From NCBI GenBank assembly GCA_901457705.2, contig LR699074.1:45755-109754 (forward strand): a stretch of 64,000 nucleotides of DNA, written 5' to 3'. The position numbers and the translations under genes were made by a program. Below, piece by piece: positions 47,139 through 55,005 of this stretch (positions are counted from its first letter, which is position 1; each line of letters begins with the position of its first letter). Under the pieces are notes generated by a model, which did not search any database, was not told where the DNA came from, and was given only the letters and a program-made list of their open reading frames with translations. The stretch is from Beijerinckiaceae bacterium RH AL1. GTDB lineage: Bacteria; Pseudomonadota; Alphaproteobacteria; Rhizobiales; Beijerinckiaceae.

Positions 47139-47435
47139 TCACGCCGAATAGCTGTCGGCGGCCCAAAAGGCGCGCGAGCGGGGTGGGCACTTCGTCGACT
47201 TGACAAAGAAGATCTCAAAAATTCGGTCGTCCCGAAGCGTCAGCACGTACCCGATGAAGTGCAACGGGATCGCGATCAGCAGCATGAAGAGATTGTGCGA
47301 GACCAGGAAACAGACCGCCGACACGACGCCGTTGAACATGAAGTAGAGATACGGCACGCCCATAAGGGTCGGCGCCCGCGTGAGCGCCTTGACAAGGGGC
47401 GTGATCAACGGGTCCTCGAGGTCACGCTCGCTCAT
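47139..47435 (-). CDS. virB3: T4SS inner-membrane protein VirB3
   Basis: 98 residues; the ATG overlaps the virB2 stop. Sequence DPLITPLVKALTRAPTLMGV-PY is typical, followed by two adjacent membrane helices (LYFMFNGVVSAVCFLVSHNL; LMLLIAIPLHFIGYVLTLRD) and a basic tail. Partner of VirB4 in pilus biogenesis. It lies 11 bp before the chosen virB4 start. Confidence 0.92.
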   Translation of the reverse strand: MSERDLEDPLITPLVKALTRAPTLMGVPYLYFMFNGVVSAVCFLVSHNLFMLLIAIPLHFIGYVLTLRDDRIFEIFFVKSTKCPPRSRAFWAADSYSA

Positions 47436-47734
47436 GACCCGACCGCCGATTGGAAGAACTGCACGATCTGGGCGGAGCCGAACACGAGCACGATGCCGAA
47501 GATCACGCTGCCGGCGATGCCCCAGGTCAGGCGGCCCGACCAGGCAAAGAACCCGCAGGCGATGACGGCGAGCGTCGCCAGGGCCGTGGCGATCGGTCCG
47601 GTCAGGGCCTGGACGAGCGTGGTGAGTGTCGACTGCACCGGCTGTAGCGTGCCGCCGCTCGATTGCGCCGCGGCTTCTCCGATCGTCACGAGGAGGATGG
47701 CGCCGCTCAGAAGTGTGGTTTGTTTCGAAAGCAT
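47432..47734 (-). CDS. virB2: T4SS major pilin VirB2
   Basis: 100 residues. Long signal sequence KQTTLLSGAILLVTIGEAAA with cleavage before QSSGG, then two hydrophobic helices (IATALATLAVIACGFFAWSG; ITWG-type segment WGIAGSVIFGIVLVFGSAQI). This is the prepilin plan. Overlaps virB1 (TGATG) and virB3 (ATGA). Confidence 0.92.
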   Translation of the reverse strand: MLSKQTTLLSGAILLVTIGEAAAQSSGGTLQPVQSTLTTLVQALTGPIATALATLAVIACGFFAWSGRLTWGIAGSVIFGIVLVFGSAQIVQFFQSAVGS

Positions 47735-48438
47735 CAGTTTTCTCCTTTTTGTTCGACATGCATCACGAAGCCGTCGCTCCACGGGTCGTGGGGTGCCGGT
47801 TTCGGTTCGGGTTTTGCCGGAGATCCGCTTTGCGGCGCCGGCGCGATTTCGATGATGTTCGGCGTCACCGCCGGGAAGGTCTTTCCTGCTCCGGCGCGCA
47901 CCGAGTTCTGACGGGCGACCTGCCAAGTGACCGGCCACGTGTAGAAATCGTTCATGACGTCGGCGATGAAGCGAACTGTCTCCGGGTAAGGCGGAACCCC
48001 GCGGCTCTCCAGAACGGCCTTCTCGCCGGCGTTGTAGGCAGCCAGGATGAAGAACGGATTCTTGTAGCGATCGTGCAGGAAGCGGAGATACCGAATGCCG
48101 CCGCGAACGTTGTCCGCCGGCGCGCAGAGATCGACCTTGAAGCGCTGCGCCGTGTCTGGCGTGAGCTGCATCAAGCCGTAGGCGCCCTTGGGAGAGCGCG
48201 CGGAGGAAACGTAGTGGCTCTCGATCTTGGCGACCGAGAGCACGAACTCGGGGTAGAAGCTTTCTTCCGTGGCGATCCGGAGGACCAGGGCACGAGCCTG
48301 ATCTGCCGGTAGGGATGCCGCGGCCGCCGAACATGTGGCTGCCTTCGATGGATCACCATAGGTCTGAGCCGCTTGGGCAGCGGTCGCCGCGACCGCCGTC
48401 AACAAGCCCAATCCTATCGTCGCCCTCGAAACCCGCAT
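47734..48438 (-). CDS. virB1: Lytic transglycosylase VirB1
   Basis: 234 residues from the ATG of MRVSRATIGLGLLTAVAATA, with a signal peptide ending QAAQ; the longer upstream frame is filler. SLT domain: catalytic Glu in VAKIESHYVSSARSPKGAYG, then LMQLTPDTAQRFKVDLCAPA, NVRGGIRYLRFLHDRYK and AAYNAGEKAV. It opens peptidoglycan for channel assembly. First gene of the operon; the 104 bp to the divergent gene at 48543 hold the promoters of both directions, in a locally AT-rich patch. Confidence 0.92.
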   Translation of the reverse strand: MRVSRATIGLGLLTAVAATAAQAAQTYGDPSKAATCSAAAASLPADQARALVLRIATEESFYPEFVLSVAKIESHYVSSARSPKGAYGLMQLTPDTAQRFKVDLCAPADNVRGGIRYLRFLHDRYKNPFFILAAYNAGEKAVLESRGVPPYPETVRFIADVMNDFYTWPVTWQVARQNSVRAGAGKTFPAVTPNIIEIAPAPQSGSPAKPEPKPAPHDPWSDGFVMHVEQKGEN

Positions 48439-48542
48439 CACGTCCCCCGACGCTTCAAAACCTAATAGACAATAAATTGAATGTCGGTATGTTGGCAATC
48501 GGAAAGTGATGGAACCTTTTCGGATGTTGCACGGAGAAACAC

Positions 48543-48836
48543 ATGAGGCTGCTGAAACGCATCCCGATCGGCTCGATCGGTCGCGTCGCTTTGGTCGCTT
48601 GCGGTACGGCTGTTTCGATCCCTTCCGCGCAGGCTCAGGACGCATCCTTCGGCTGTAAGGTGCTGTTGTGCGCCGCTGCGAGCGCCCCTGGTTGGACCGC
48701 GATTCCCTACTGCGTGCCGATCATGGAAGAAGTTTTCCGCGAACTCGCGCTCGGAGGGTCATGGCCGACCTGCTCACAGGCAAACGACGGGCGTCCTGAC
48801 GTCAGTCGCTTCACCGCCGCGCTTAGAGGCTATTGA
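48543..48836 (+). CDS. TrbM/KikA-family conjugation protein
   Basis: 97 residues. Signal peptide RVALVACGTAVSIPSAQAQD, then GCKVLLCAAASAPGWTAIPY and GGSWPTCSQANDGR. The C-x-V-L-L-C-x-A pattern with W at +10 and the W-P-x-C end identifies the TrbM/KikA group found in conjugation loci. Role within transfer is not well defined in the family. First gene of the divergent plus-strand series; its stop is next to the following start. Confidence 0.75.
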   Translation: MRLLKRIPIGSIGRVALVACGTAVSIPSAQAQDASFGCKVLLCAAASAPGWTAIPYCVPIMEEVFRELALGGSWPTCSQANDGRPDVSRFTAALRGY

Positions 48837-48838
48837 GC

Positions 48839-49435
48839 ATGCGCGTCACACTCGCAATTGCCTTGGTCGCATCGGCAACGGCGTCCGCGGCCTCCGCGGC
48901 TGCGCCGAGCGCCTGGTTCGCGGTGCCGGAAACCGCAGTGTACCAGACCGGGGACAGCTGGACGGATCACGGCGTAACGTACCGCCTTTATGGCGTCCAA
49001 TCCTGCATCCGCGGGACAACTTTCACCAACAGTCACGGGCTGAAGCGCGATTGCGGCGAAGCTTCGCTCGCGATGCTTATCGCGCTGAGCCGGGACTTGC
49101 GGCCGCAATGCTATAAGGCGGCCGCGGTGGGCGAGACCAAATTCGTGTTCTGCATCGCCAATCCGAAGAGGGGCGCGGCCGCCGGAACAAGGATCGATCT
49201 CGGCACGGCCTTGGTCTCTACGGGATACGCCTTCGCGTCACTCCGTCCTGACGGCAAGCCGGTTCATATGCCCTACTTCGTTGCGCAGGTCGTCGCACAG
49301 CGAAGTCACGCGGGGCTGTGGGCTTTCCCAGACGTCCCGGAACCGAACACCATCATTCTTCGGGCTCTGAACGCCCAGCGGTCGAAGGCTGCGCAGCAAG
49401 TCGGGGCAGGGGTCCCCGCAGGCAGCCCGAACTGA
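48839..49435 (+). CDS. Exported nuclease-fold protein lacking catalytic Glu
   Basis: 198 residues, signal peptide ending ASAA. The core is the thermonuclease (SNase/OB) fold: TDHGVTYRLYGVQSC, DCGEASLAMLIALSRDL, CYKAAAVGETKFVFCIANPK, DLGTALVSTGYAFASL, SHAGLWAFPDVPEP. In active SNases the motif is RLYGIDAPE; here the D-A-P-E is QSCIR, so the catalytic Glu is missing and Cys is in its place. Several cysteines suggest disulfides. Periplasmic, probably a structural or binding role. Same length and plan as the protein at 49794. Confidence 0.65.
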   Translation: MRVTLAIALVASATASAASAAAPSAWFAVPETAVYQTGDSWTDHGVTYRLYGVQSCIRGTTFTNSHGLKRDCGEASLAMLIALSRDLRPQCYKAAAVGETKFVFCIANPKRGAAAGTRIDLGTALVSTGYAFASLRPDGKPVHMPYFVAQVVAQRSHAGLWAFPDVPEPNTIILRALNAQRSKAAQQVGAGVPAGSPN

Positions 49436-49471
49436 CGCCGCGATCCAGCAACTTCAACAAGGGGGGACTTC

Positions 49472-49810
49472 ATGCGAACGACCAATCTCTTCATTCTTCG
49501 TGGTCGCGTCGGACAGGCGCCGAAAGCCTTCGCGAAATCCGCAAAAGTTTCGGTCGCGACGGATCGTGTCTGGACCGACGGAAAAGGCGTGCGACACGAG
49601 GACACCGATTGGGTGACGATCACGCTCCTCAACGAGAAGATCGCCGAGTGGGCGCTCGCCAACGTCGCCAAAGGCGACGCGGTCTACGCCGAATGTCGCG
49701 TCGCCGACGGTTCATACAAGAAGGGCGATGAGACGATCTACACCACCGACATCATCGCAAACGCTTTCCATAAGCTCGATCTTGGAGTCCGCGATGATGC
49801 CGCCGCTTGA
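49472..49810 (+). CDS. ssb: Single-stranded DNA-binding protein, plasmid type
   Basis: 112 residues. OB-fold of the SSB family: TNLFILRGRVGQAPKAFAKS, VSVATDRVWTDGKGVRHEDT, then TDWVTITLLNEKIAEWALAN and KGDAVYAECRVADGSYKKGD. The C-terminus ends GVRDDAAA and lacks the acidic DDDIPF tip of chromosomal SSB. Cytoplasmic; it may coat transferred strands. It sits between two exported nuclease-like genes and overlaps the next start by 17 bp. Confidence 0.82.
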   Translation: MRTTNLFILRGRVGQAPKAFAKSAKVSVATDRVWTDGKGVRHEDTDWVTITLLNEKIAEWALANVAKGDAVYAECRVADGSYKKGDETIYTTDIIANAFHKLDLGVRDDAAA

Positions 49811-50390
49811 ACGGGCAACCGTGGTCGTCGCGGCGCTCGTTGTCGTGAGCGCCTGCTCCTTCAATGTCGGGAAGGCCCAGGCCGCCGATCGTTCCGACAT
49901 TTATAAGCCCAACGGTGCGCTTCAGTCACCACCGTTACGTGTCGAAGTCATCGACGGGACGCGGTTCCGCGACCTCGAAACACACATGCGCTATCGCCTT
50001 TACGGTATCGCGACGTGCGTGCCCGGTCAGATCGCGAACCTTGGCAGGCAGGCGTGGCCTTGCGGTACAATGGCCACGGCGTGGCTTGTCTCCGCGACAC
50101 TGAACCGATGGGTGTCCTGCACTACGCTGCGTCAGGTCGATGGGGTCAACCTCGCGCGATGCGCGTCCGCCGATCACGCCGACATTGCCGGCGACATGGT
50201 TCACGAGGGAATAGCTCTCACACTTCCGCCAACAAACGACGTTCCCTCCATCCGGGCCTATGTCGCGGCCGAGCGGGAGGCGCGCAAAGCCTATCGCGGA
50301 CTGTGGGCGAGCAGCTTTCAAATGCCATGGCTGCATGGCGACTCGAAGCCCTCGGGTTCGATCCCGACCATTGCGAGCCGTGACAAATGA
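49794..50390 (+). CDS. Second exported nuclease-fold protein lacking catalytic Glu
   Basis: 198 residues from the ATG with GGAG seven bases upstream. Signal sequence RATVVVAALVVVSACSFNVG; a Cys at the end of it could be a lipobox. Core again SNase-like: VEVIDGTRFRDLETHMRYRL-YGIATC, AWPCGTMATAWLVSATLNRW, VSCTTLRQVDGVNLARCASA, DIAGDMVHEGIALTLP, REARKAYRGLWASSF. The catalytic D-A-P-E is replaced by ATCVP. Probable paralog of the 48839 product. Overlaps the following lipoprotein (ATGA). Confidence 0.65.
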   Translation: MMPPLERATVVVAALVVVSACSFNVGKAQAADRSDIYKPNGALQSPPLRVEVIDGTRFRDLETHMRYRLYGIATCVPGQIANLGRQAWPCGTMATAWLVSATLNRWVSCTTLRQVDGVNLARCASADHADIAGDMVHEGIALTLPPTNDVPSIRAYVAAEREARKAYRGLWASSFQMPWLHGDSKPSGSIPTIASRDK

Positions 50391-50935
50391 GAAAGCTCAA
50401 CCTTCTCCTCTCCTGGACGCTCGTGTCCGCCATGGCAGGCTGCGCCGCCGCGCCTTCCACGCGTCCCGCCTACGCACCTCCTTCAGGTCCCGATGCTCTC
50501 TACGAACCCGCTCGCGTCGAACCGGGGCGCCTCGAATACGCCCCAGACCGGAGCACATTCGCTCCGGTCCTCACCGAGCGGCGCCCCTTTCCCACCCAGC
50601 CCCAAGCGAACGACGCTTATCGGCGATATCTCGCCGCGGCTCCGGTGCATGCCCAGCCGGGATCCCTCTGGCTGTTCGGCTGCAAGCCCGGCGCGCTCGA
50701 TAGCCAGACCGCCCGTATCGCGCGCTATCGCGGCCCGGTCGTCCATTGCGCCACGGACGTTCTCGACGCCGCCGGCCGCCGCATCGCACGAGAGACCGTG
50801 AATTTCTACTACGTTGACAGGACATGGAACATGGCGATCGCCGATCCGCCCCGAACCTCCGTGCCCTGGCGCGGCGGCGAAAGCTCACCCAAGGACTTGT
50901 GGTGGTGGATCCCAGGGCGGGATCGGTACGAATGA
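50387..50935 (+). CDS. Lipoprotein of unknown family
   Basis: 182 residues. Lipoprotein leader MRKLNLLLSWTLVSAMAGCA with the Cys at about 19. Pro-rich beginning, then a compact domain: LWLFGCKPGALDSQTARIAR, YRGPVVHCATDVLDAAGRRI, ARETVNFYYVDRTWNMAIAD. Two cysteines may pair. No family recognised. Starts and ends on ATGA overlaps, so tightly coupled to both neighbours and part of the exported series next to virB1. Confidence 0.7.
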   Translation: MRKLNLLLSWTLVSAMAGCAAAPSTRPAYAPPSGPDALYEPARVEPGRLEYAPDRSTFAPVLTERRPFPTQPQANDAYRRYLAAAPVHAQPGSLWLFGCKPGALDSQTARIARYRGPVVHCATDVLDAAGRRIARETVNFYYVDRTWNMAIADPPRTSVPWRGGESSPKDLWWWIPGRDRYE

Positions 50936-51549
50936 TCCATCCCCTGGGAGAGACGAAGCTTCGGAGGCTTTGCGCCACTGCTCGCGGTGCATGCCTTGCC
51001 GCGAGTCTGGCCGTGACGCCCTTCGCTCTGGCGCAGACTCCGACACCGAACCCTGAGGCTTGGCGTCCGATCTCGTATGCTGACCTCCAGCGTCCGTCGA
51101 GCGCAACGGCGACCTATGCCGACATCTGGAAGGATGCCATCGACGACAACAACCGTGCCTATCGCGCGCGTGGCGACACCCGTTTCGCGAGCGGTAACGC
51201 GCCGGTCACCGAGGCACACTTTGTCATCTGGAGCCCAGCGAAGTCGGTGGTGGTGAGCGTCCTCGACACGGCGACCGGATGCACGCTGAAGGACGTACAC
51301 GCACTGATCTTGGCGACCATAAAACTCTGCCCGCTACGGATCGCCTTCTACGAGGGAATTCGACTGCGGACGATGGACGGCGGTCGAACGTGCTTCCTCG
51401 AACTCGCAAGGGGCACCGCCGTTGATCCCAATCGGGCGATCTCATACGCCGCGTACGACGTCTCGACCAAGACCGTCAAAACAGGGCTCGTCATCGATCA
51501 CCAGGCGGTCGATGGTTGCTCCCAAACGATTCCGCTCTATCCGCGATGA
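50932..51549 (+). CDS. Exported protein, paralog A of a new pair
   Basis: 205 residues from the ATG overlapping the lipoprotein stop. Signal peptide ATARGACLAASLAVTPFALA-Q. Then WRPISYADLQRPSSATATYA, IWKDAIDDNNRAYRARGDTR, TEAHFVIWSPAKSVVVSVLD, ATGCTLK, LCPLRIAFYEGIRLRTMDGG, CFLELARG, and a C-terminal NRAISYAAYDVSTKTVKTGL ending SQTIPLYPR. Shares a W-P-I/M-DLQ start, a CPLRI centre and a similar tail with the next gene. No known domain identified. Confidence 0.65.
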   Translation: MIHPLGETKLRRLCATARGACLAASLAVTPFALAQTPTPNPEAWRPISYADLQRPSSATATYADIWKDAIDDNNRAYRARGDTRFASGNAPVTEAHFVIWSPAKSVVVSVLDTATGCTLKDVHALILATIKLCPLRIAFYEGIRLRTMDGGRTCFLELARGTAVDPNRAISYAAYDVSTKTVKTGLVIDHQAVDGCSQTIPLYPR

Positions 51550-51685
51550 TGAAGCTGCTCACTTATCCGCAGCCGCGGCTGCGGTGGGAACGGTCAAAGC
51601 GGCTGTCTGGAGTGCTACGCTTGGGCTACTACGTTCAGGTCGATACTCCGTTTGGCGACAACCCATTGAATACCAGGAGGCTCGT

Positions 51686-52251
51686 GTGCTTTCCCTCATC
51701 CGAACGACCTTGATCGGAACAGCGTTGTCGGGGGTTCTTGTGATTGAGTGCCACGCTGCAACCGGAACCTGGCAGCCCATGACCTTCCACGATCTCCAGA
51801 CGCGCTCGGCCGAGGATCCGCTGCAGACGCTCGTCTGGCCGGATGTCATCCGAGAGGCGAACGCTTACGTGACCACACAACTCAAGCGATCGTTGGAAGG
51901 TCGGAACGCACTCATCACCGCGCTGTCGTCGACCTACCAGCGAGGTCCCACGACAATCATCGTCAGCACGATCTCGACACGTGGCTGCGATAACGGCGCC
52001 AACGACAAAGGTGCGGAGATCGAAGCCTCTACCTGTCCCCTGCGCATCGTTAGCATCGAAGGCGGTAAAGTGGTTGCCGTCAAAACCGAGACCGGCTGCT
52101 ATGCCGATCACGCGGACCCAGATCTGCCCCCAAGAATCGCTCCGACGATTCCTATACCCGATTTGATCCTGCGAGTGGAACTATCGCTTTTCACACGAGA
52201 GTCGGTGGACGCGAAGTTCCACGCTGCGCCCGCGTCTACTCCATCAGATAG
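51686..52251 (+). pseudogene. Exported protein, paralog B, with apparent frameshift
   Basis: GTG start at 51686 with AGGAGG upstream; signal peptide RTTLIGTALSGVLVIECHAA. Then WQPMTFHDLQTRSAEDPLQT, TTIIVSTISTRGCDNG and STCPLRIVSIEGGKVVAV, aligned with paralog A. At the CCCCC run near 52126-52130 the family-like sequence continues in another frame: NRSDDSYTRFDPASGTIAFH, TRVGGREVPRCARVYSIR and stop at 52249-52251. One missing C explains this. Without it the frame continues past the next gene's start and loses similarity. Likely an intact 189-residue gene with a base-call error, or a recent mutation. Confidence 0.65.
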
Positions 52252-52272
52252 CTTGTTCCTGGAGCACTCGAC

Positions 52273-52986
52273 ATGCGGACTCGGCTCGACAACTCAACGC
52301 TCGCGTCAATTGTATCCGTCGTTCTGCTGGCCGGCACGACGGAATCAGCGCTTCCCGGCCAAAGAGGGCAGTATTGTGATCAAACCAATTATTCGGCGCA
52401 GCAGATCACTGATGCTGTCAACAACTCGCCTCTGCGCGATGACCTGAAGGCGACCTCATGCTCGCTCGGCGGCCTCGGGCGCTTCGAGTCGGGCGGCAAC
52501 AAGGGCGTCTACAACGGAAGCTGTTGCACCGGCATCTTCCAGCTCAACAAGCGCAACATCAGTGACTACGCCAATACGACGCCCCAGGGCTATGGCTGCA
52601 TGTCACTCCAGGATCAAACGAACGCCTGGGCTAATCTCACCAACGCCGGGTATAATTCGCCTGCCGTTCGACAACTTGCCTCGATGTCCACCTTCGACGG
52701 CCAGAAGGTCGACGCGAGCTTCATCGGGGCCTGCATCCAACTCGGGACGGGAAACTGCCAGAAGATGCTCAACTCTGGCCATTGCTCGGGATTCTCCGAC
52801 ATCAACGGCACCACCATTTGCGACATGGCGAACAATGCGCGTGCCCTGGCAGATCCCAATTGCCAGAACGGACAGGCGGTCTGCGGTCCCTCCGGCCCCG
52901 GCGACTTTCCTTCCTCGACCGGTGTCGCCGCGAATCCGCCGACGGCCGCGAGCGCGAACGTCATCGTGGGGTCCAAAAACGTTTGA
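52273..52986 (+). CDS. Exported lysozyme-like protein
   Basis: 237 residues. Signal peptide ASIVSVVLLAGTTESALPGQ. The centre reads LGGLGRFESGGNKGVYNGSC-CTGIFQLNKRNI, which fits a lysozyme-like fold with catalytic Glu in FESGG and the G-I-F-Q-L-N strand. Ten or more cysteines (QYCDQTN, TSCSLG, SCCTG, GACIQLGTGNCQK, GHCSGF, TICDM, DPNCQNGQAVCGPS) point to an oxidised extracellular protein. The tail is Ala/Pro/Ser-rich. Probably a second wall-opening or wall-binding enzyme beside VirB1. Confidence 0.65.
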   Translation: MRTRLDNSTLASIVSVVLLAGTTESALPGQRGQYCDQTNYSAQQITDAVNNSPLRDDLKATSCSLGGLGRFESGGNKGVYNGSCCTGIFQLNKRNISDYANTTPQGYGCMSLQDQTNAWANLTNAGYNSPAVRQLASMSTFDGQKVDASFIGACIQLGTGNCQKMLNSGHCSGFSDINGTTICDMANNARALADPNCQNGQAVCGPSGPGDFPSSTGVAANPPTAASANVIVGSKNV

Positions 52987-53077
52987 GCGGCGTCGCGGGC
53001 AACGGACCCGATGGAACAGTGGCGCCCCTCGCACGTACGAAGGGCGCCAAATCCCGGTTGCGCTCGTTGCACCAATC

Positions 53078-53293
53078 CTAGCGTGCAAACGGCGACAGCT
53101 GTTTCTCTGTGGAATCGGACAGACCGCCTCCGCGATAATGGGCATGAACGAGAGCCCAGAAGACAACTTCGTCGGATCGGCCGCCAAACAAGGCCTTCTG
53201 AATGACCCTTCCGATCAGCACGACCGCTCGCGCCGGATCGTAGCGCGCGTGCAATTCCTTCGCGATGAACTTTGTATCAGCCTTCCTGATCAC
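53078..53293 (-). CDS. Small hypothetical protein
   Basis: 71 residues from GTG 53293 with AAGGGAA about ten bases upstream. IRKADTKFIAKELHARYDPA then RAVVLIGRVIQKALFGGRSD-EV. Looks like a compact alpha/beta peptide without signal or cysteines. No family recognised. It lies 36 bp past the luxI stop on the same strand and may be co-transcribed. The frame opposite is poor. Confidence 0.5.
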   Translation of the reverse strand: MIRKADTKFIAKELHARYDPARAVVLIGRVIQKALFGGRSDEVVFWALVHAHYRGGGLSDSTEKQLSPFAR

Positions 53294-53329
53294 TTTGCTC
53301 GTTCCCTTGTTTAAAGATTCAAATTGAGA

Positions 53330-53956
53330 TTACGCGGCCCGGCGAACGGGAGCCGGGGTTGGAAGAACCGGATCATCACACCCGCGGGCCTCATGAAGCG
53401 TCGCGAGCGTTTCCCGGTTGAACGACATACGCAGCGCCACGATGTCTTCCCGACCGATGCGCTTGGGGAAGCCCAGCGGGCGAACGAAGAATCGAAGCTG
53501 CATGGCGATGACCATCAGCCGCGTGTCGATTGCAACGGTGACAGTGTCGACGTTGCGGGCCATGCCCCATTCCACGACGCCTTGCGTAAGCTTGAGGAAC
53601 AGGCCGTTCGATTGGGGCCTAACCTCGCGACGCAGTGGCGCGACGCAAAACCGTGTCCATTCGGCGACCCGCGGCCCGCATGGCGGCTTCGTCTGGCACA
53701 GATCTTTGAGAACGCTGGTCAGAAGGTGCGGCCGGGTAGTGGGAAGCAGGCGCTGGTAGCCGACGATTTCGTCGTCACGTAGAAGGATCTGGTGGACGGC
53801 GTGCTCGTCGTCGAACTGATCGCGTTCGCATCCGTCCGCCTTGCGCAGATCGGTCCATTCCTTCTCTTCGACGAAGACAGAGTGTCGAAAGCGAAAAGCC
53901 CGTTCCACCAGGCTTTGATGCTGGTGGATATTGTCTCGGTCTACAACGACGAGCAT
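53330..53956 (-). CDS. luxI: Acyl-homoserine-lactone synthase (LuxI family)
   Basis: 208 residues from the ATG with AGGAG seven bases upstream. Conserved synthase positions are visible: Arg and Phe in ERAFRFRHSVFVEEKEW, D-x-FD in CERDQFDDEHAVH, GYQRLLPTTRPHLL, WTRFCVAPLRRE and the central V-D-T-V-T-V strand. It makes an acyl-HSL from SAM and an acyl-ACP. In rhizobial plasmids such genes tune conjugation. No intact LuxR is beside it; the only LuxR in the window (11165) is broken. The upstream frame extends without a plausible start. Confidence 0.92.
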   Translation of the reverse strand: MLVVVDRDNIHQHQSLVERAFRFRHSVFVEEKEWTDLRKADGCERDQFDDEHAVHQILLRDDEIVGYQRLLPTTRPHLLTSVLKDLCQTKPPCGPRVAEWTRFCVAPLRREVRPQSNGLFLKLTQGVVEWGMARNVDTVTVAIDTRLMVIAMQLRFFVRPLGFPKRIGREDIVALRMSFNRETLATLHEARGCDDPVLPTPAPVRRAA

Positions 53957-54108
53957 TCTGTTTCTCCTGCGTGGTTGGCTCGATGCAGGAGTTCGCGAAA
54001 TCTCGATGAATCCGCTATGGAACAAATGCCCATTGCAGCAACGGCTCGCGCGGCGCAGCCGATACCCGACGAACTCGACTACGCAACCGCCGAAAGCGGG
54101 CGAGAGGG

Positions 54109-54375
54109 TCATGCGGCCGTCAGGACCGCCGCGCCGCGCCGTTGCTTTCGATCGAGCCATGTGGCGAGAGGTTCGTGCTCCGCGCCAGCTCCACCAATAA
54201 GGTCGATGTGGGGATGATGGGTGCAACCGAAGCCGTCCCATCCAGGTGCCGACGCGGTGGCGGCAAAAAGTGTCGTATCAATCGAGAGAACACAGTGGCG
54301 CGCCAAGGTGTCGGTCGCATCGACCAACACGAGCAGCTGAACACGATCTCCGGCAGTCGGCGCCGCATTGGACAT
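54109..54375 (-). CDS. Possible small ORF upstream of luxI
   Basis: 88 codons from ATG 54375: MSNAAPTAGDRVQLLVLVDA, then TDTLARHCVLSIDTTLFAAT and a His/Cys patch GFGCTHHPHIDLIGG. Composition is protein-like and an ATG overlaps its stop (ATGA at 54112), but there is no good ribosome site. No family recognised. The remaining 53957-54739 shows no further convincing gene. Confidence 0.3.
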   Translation of the reverse strand: MSNAAPTAGDRVQLLVLVDATDTLARHCVLSIDTTLFAATASAPGWDGFGCTHHPHIDLIGGAGAEHEPLATWLDRKQRRGAAVLTAA

Positions 54376-54739
54376 GGTCGATGGTCGCGCGGAATTCCGC
54401 ACTCGTCCAACGCAAAAAATGAATCAGTCACCACCGATTGATTCAGTACGCCGATGGCCTCCGATAAGCGAAGACCGACGGAGACCAGGATTGCTTTTCC
54501 TTCTGGGCGCGAATCGAGTTCTGCAGGGCGCCTCCTCGCCTTCCGCGTAACCCCTCCGCTCTTCTCCAGCGCAGTTCTTTGGTCACGATCGTGGCCTTCC
54601 ACGGTCAACCCGCAAGGGGTCCGCCATGCACGCATGCGGCCTTCGCGGCTGCGCCGTCGAGGTGACCGCGTCCACGATCCGGACGCTTCGGGCGCCTGTC
54701 GAGCGGGGATGATCCCGCCGCAAGACGGGAGCCTAAACA

Positions 54740-54907
54740 ATGTCGCAGAATCTCAGCCTCGCCCAGCGTCACGCCTGGAACCTCGCCGAGACCCTGATGG
54801 TCTGCGTCGTTCTCTTCGAGTCGGACGGGGGATACGGCGTTCTGCCCTTCGATGAATTCGATGGCGACCCCACCTTGATCCTTTTCGAATACGATCCGTA
54901 CCGCTGA
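54740..54907 (+). CDS. 55-residue conserved-looking protein
   Basis: ATG 54740 to TGA 54907. The product MSQNLSLAQRHAWNLAETLM, then VCVVLFESDGGYGVLPFDEF and DGDPTLILFEYDPYR, has an amphipathic helix, a hydrophobic strand and an acidic, aromatic end. Ribosome site GGGAG lies eleven bases upstream. A perfect 10-bp hairpin starts six bases after the stop, as expected for a real transcript end. Family and function unknown; perhaps a small plasmid regulator. Confidence 0.6.
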   Translation: MSQNLSLAQRHAWNLAETLMVCVVLFESDGGYGVLPFDEFDGDPTLILFEYDPYR

Positions 54908-54913
54908 CCCACC

Positions 54914-54940
54914 GCGACGGGAGGCCGAGGCTCCCGTCGC
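54914..54940 (+). terminator. Hairpin between the 55-aa gene and dmeF
   Basis: GCGACGGGAG and CTCCCGTCGC form a 10-bp perfect stem with a 7-nt loop. The following CGCTTTCGCTTTGG is mildly T-rich. It could serve the plus-strand small gene and, read from the other side, dmeF. Confidence 0.6.
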
Positions 54941-55005
54941 CGCTTTCGCTTTGGTAGGAGAGGTCCTTGCTGTGCCTTTCGAGCCAAACGACGGCGTGCA
55001 GAAGG

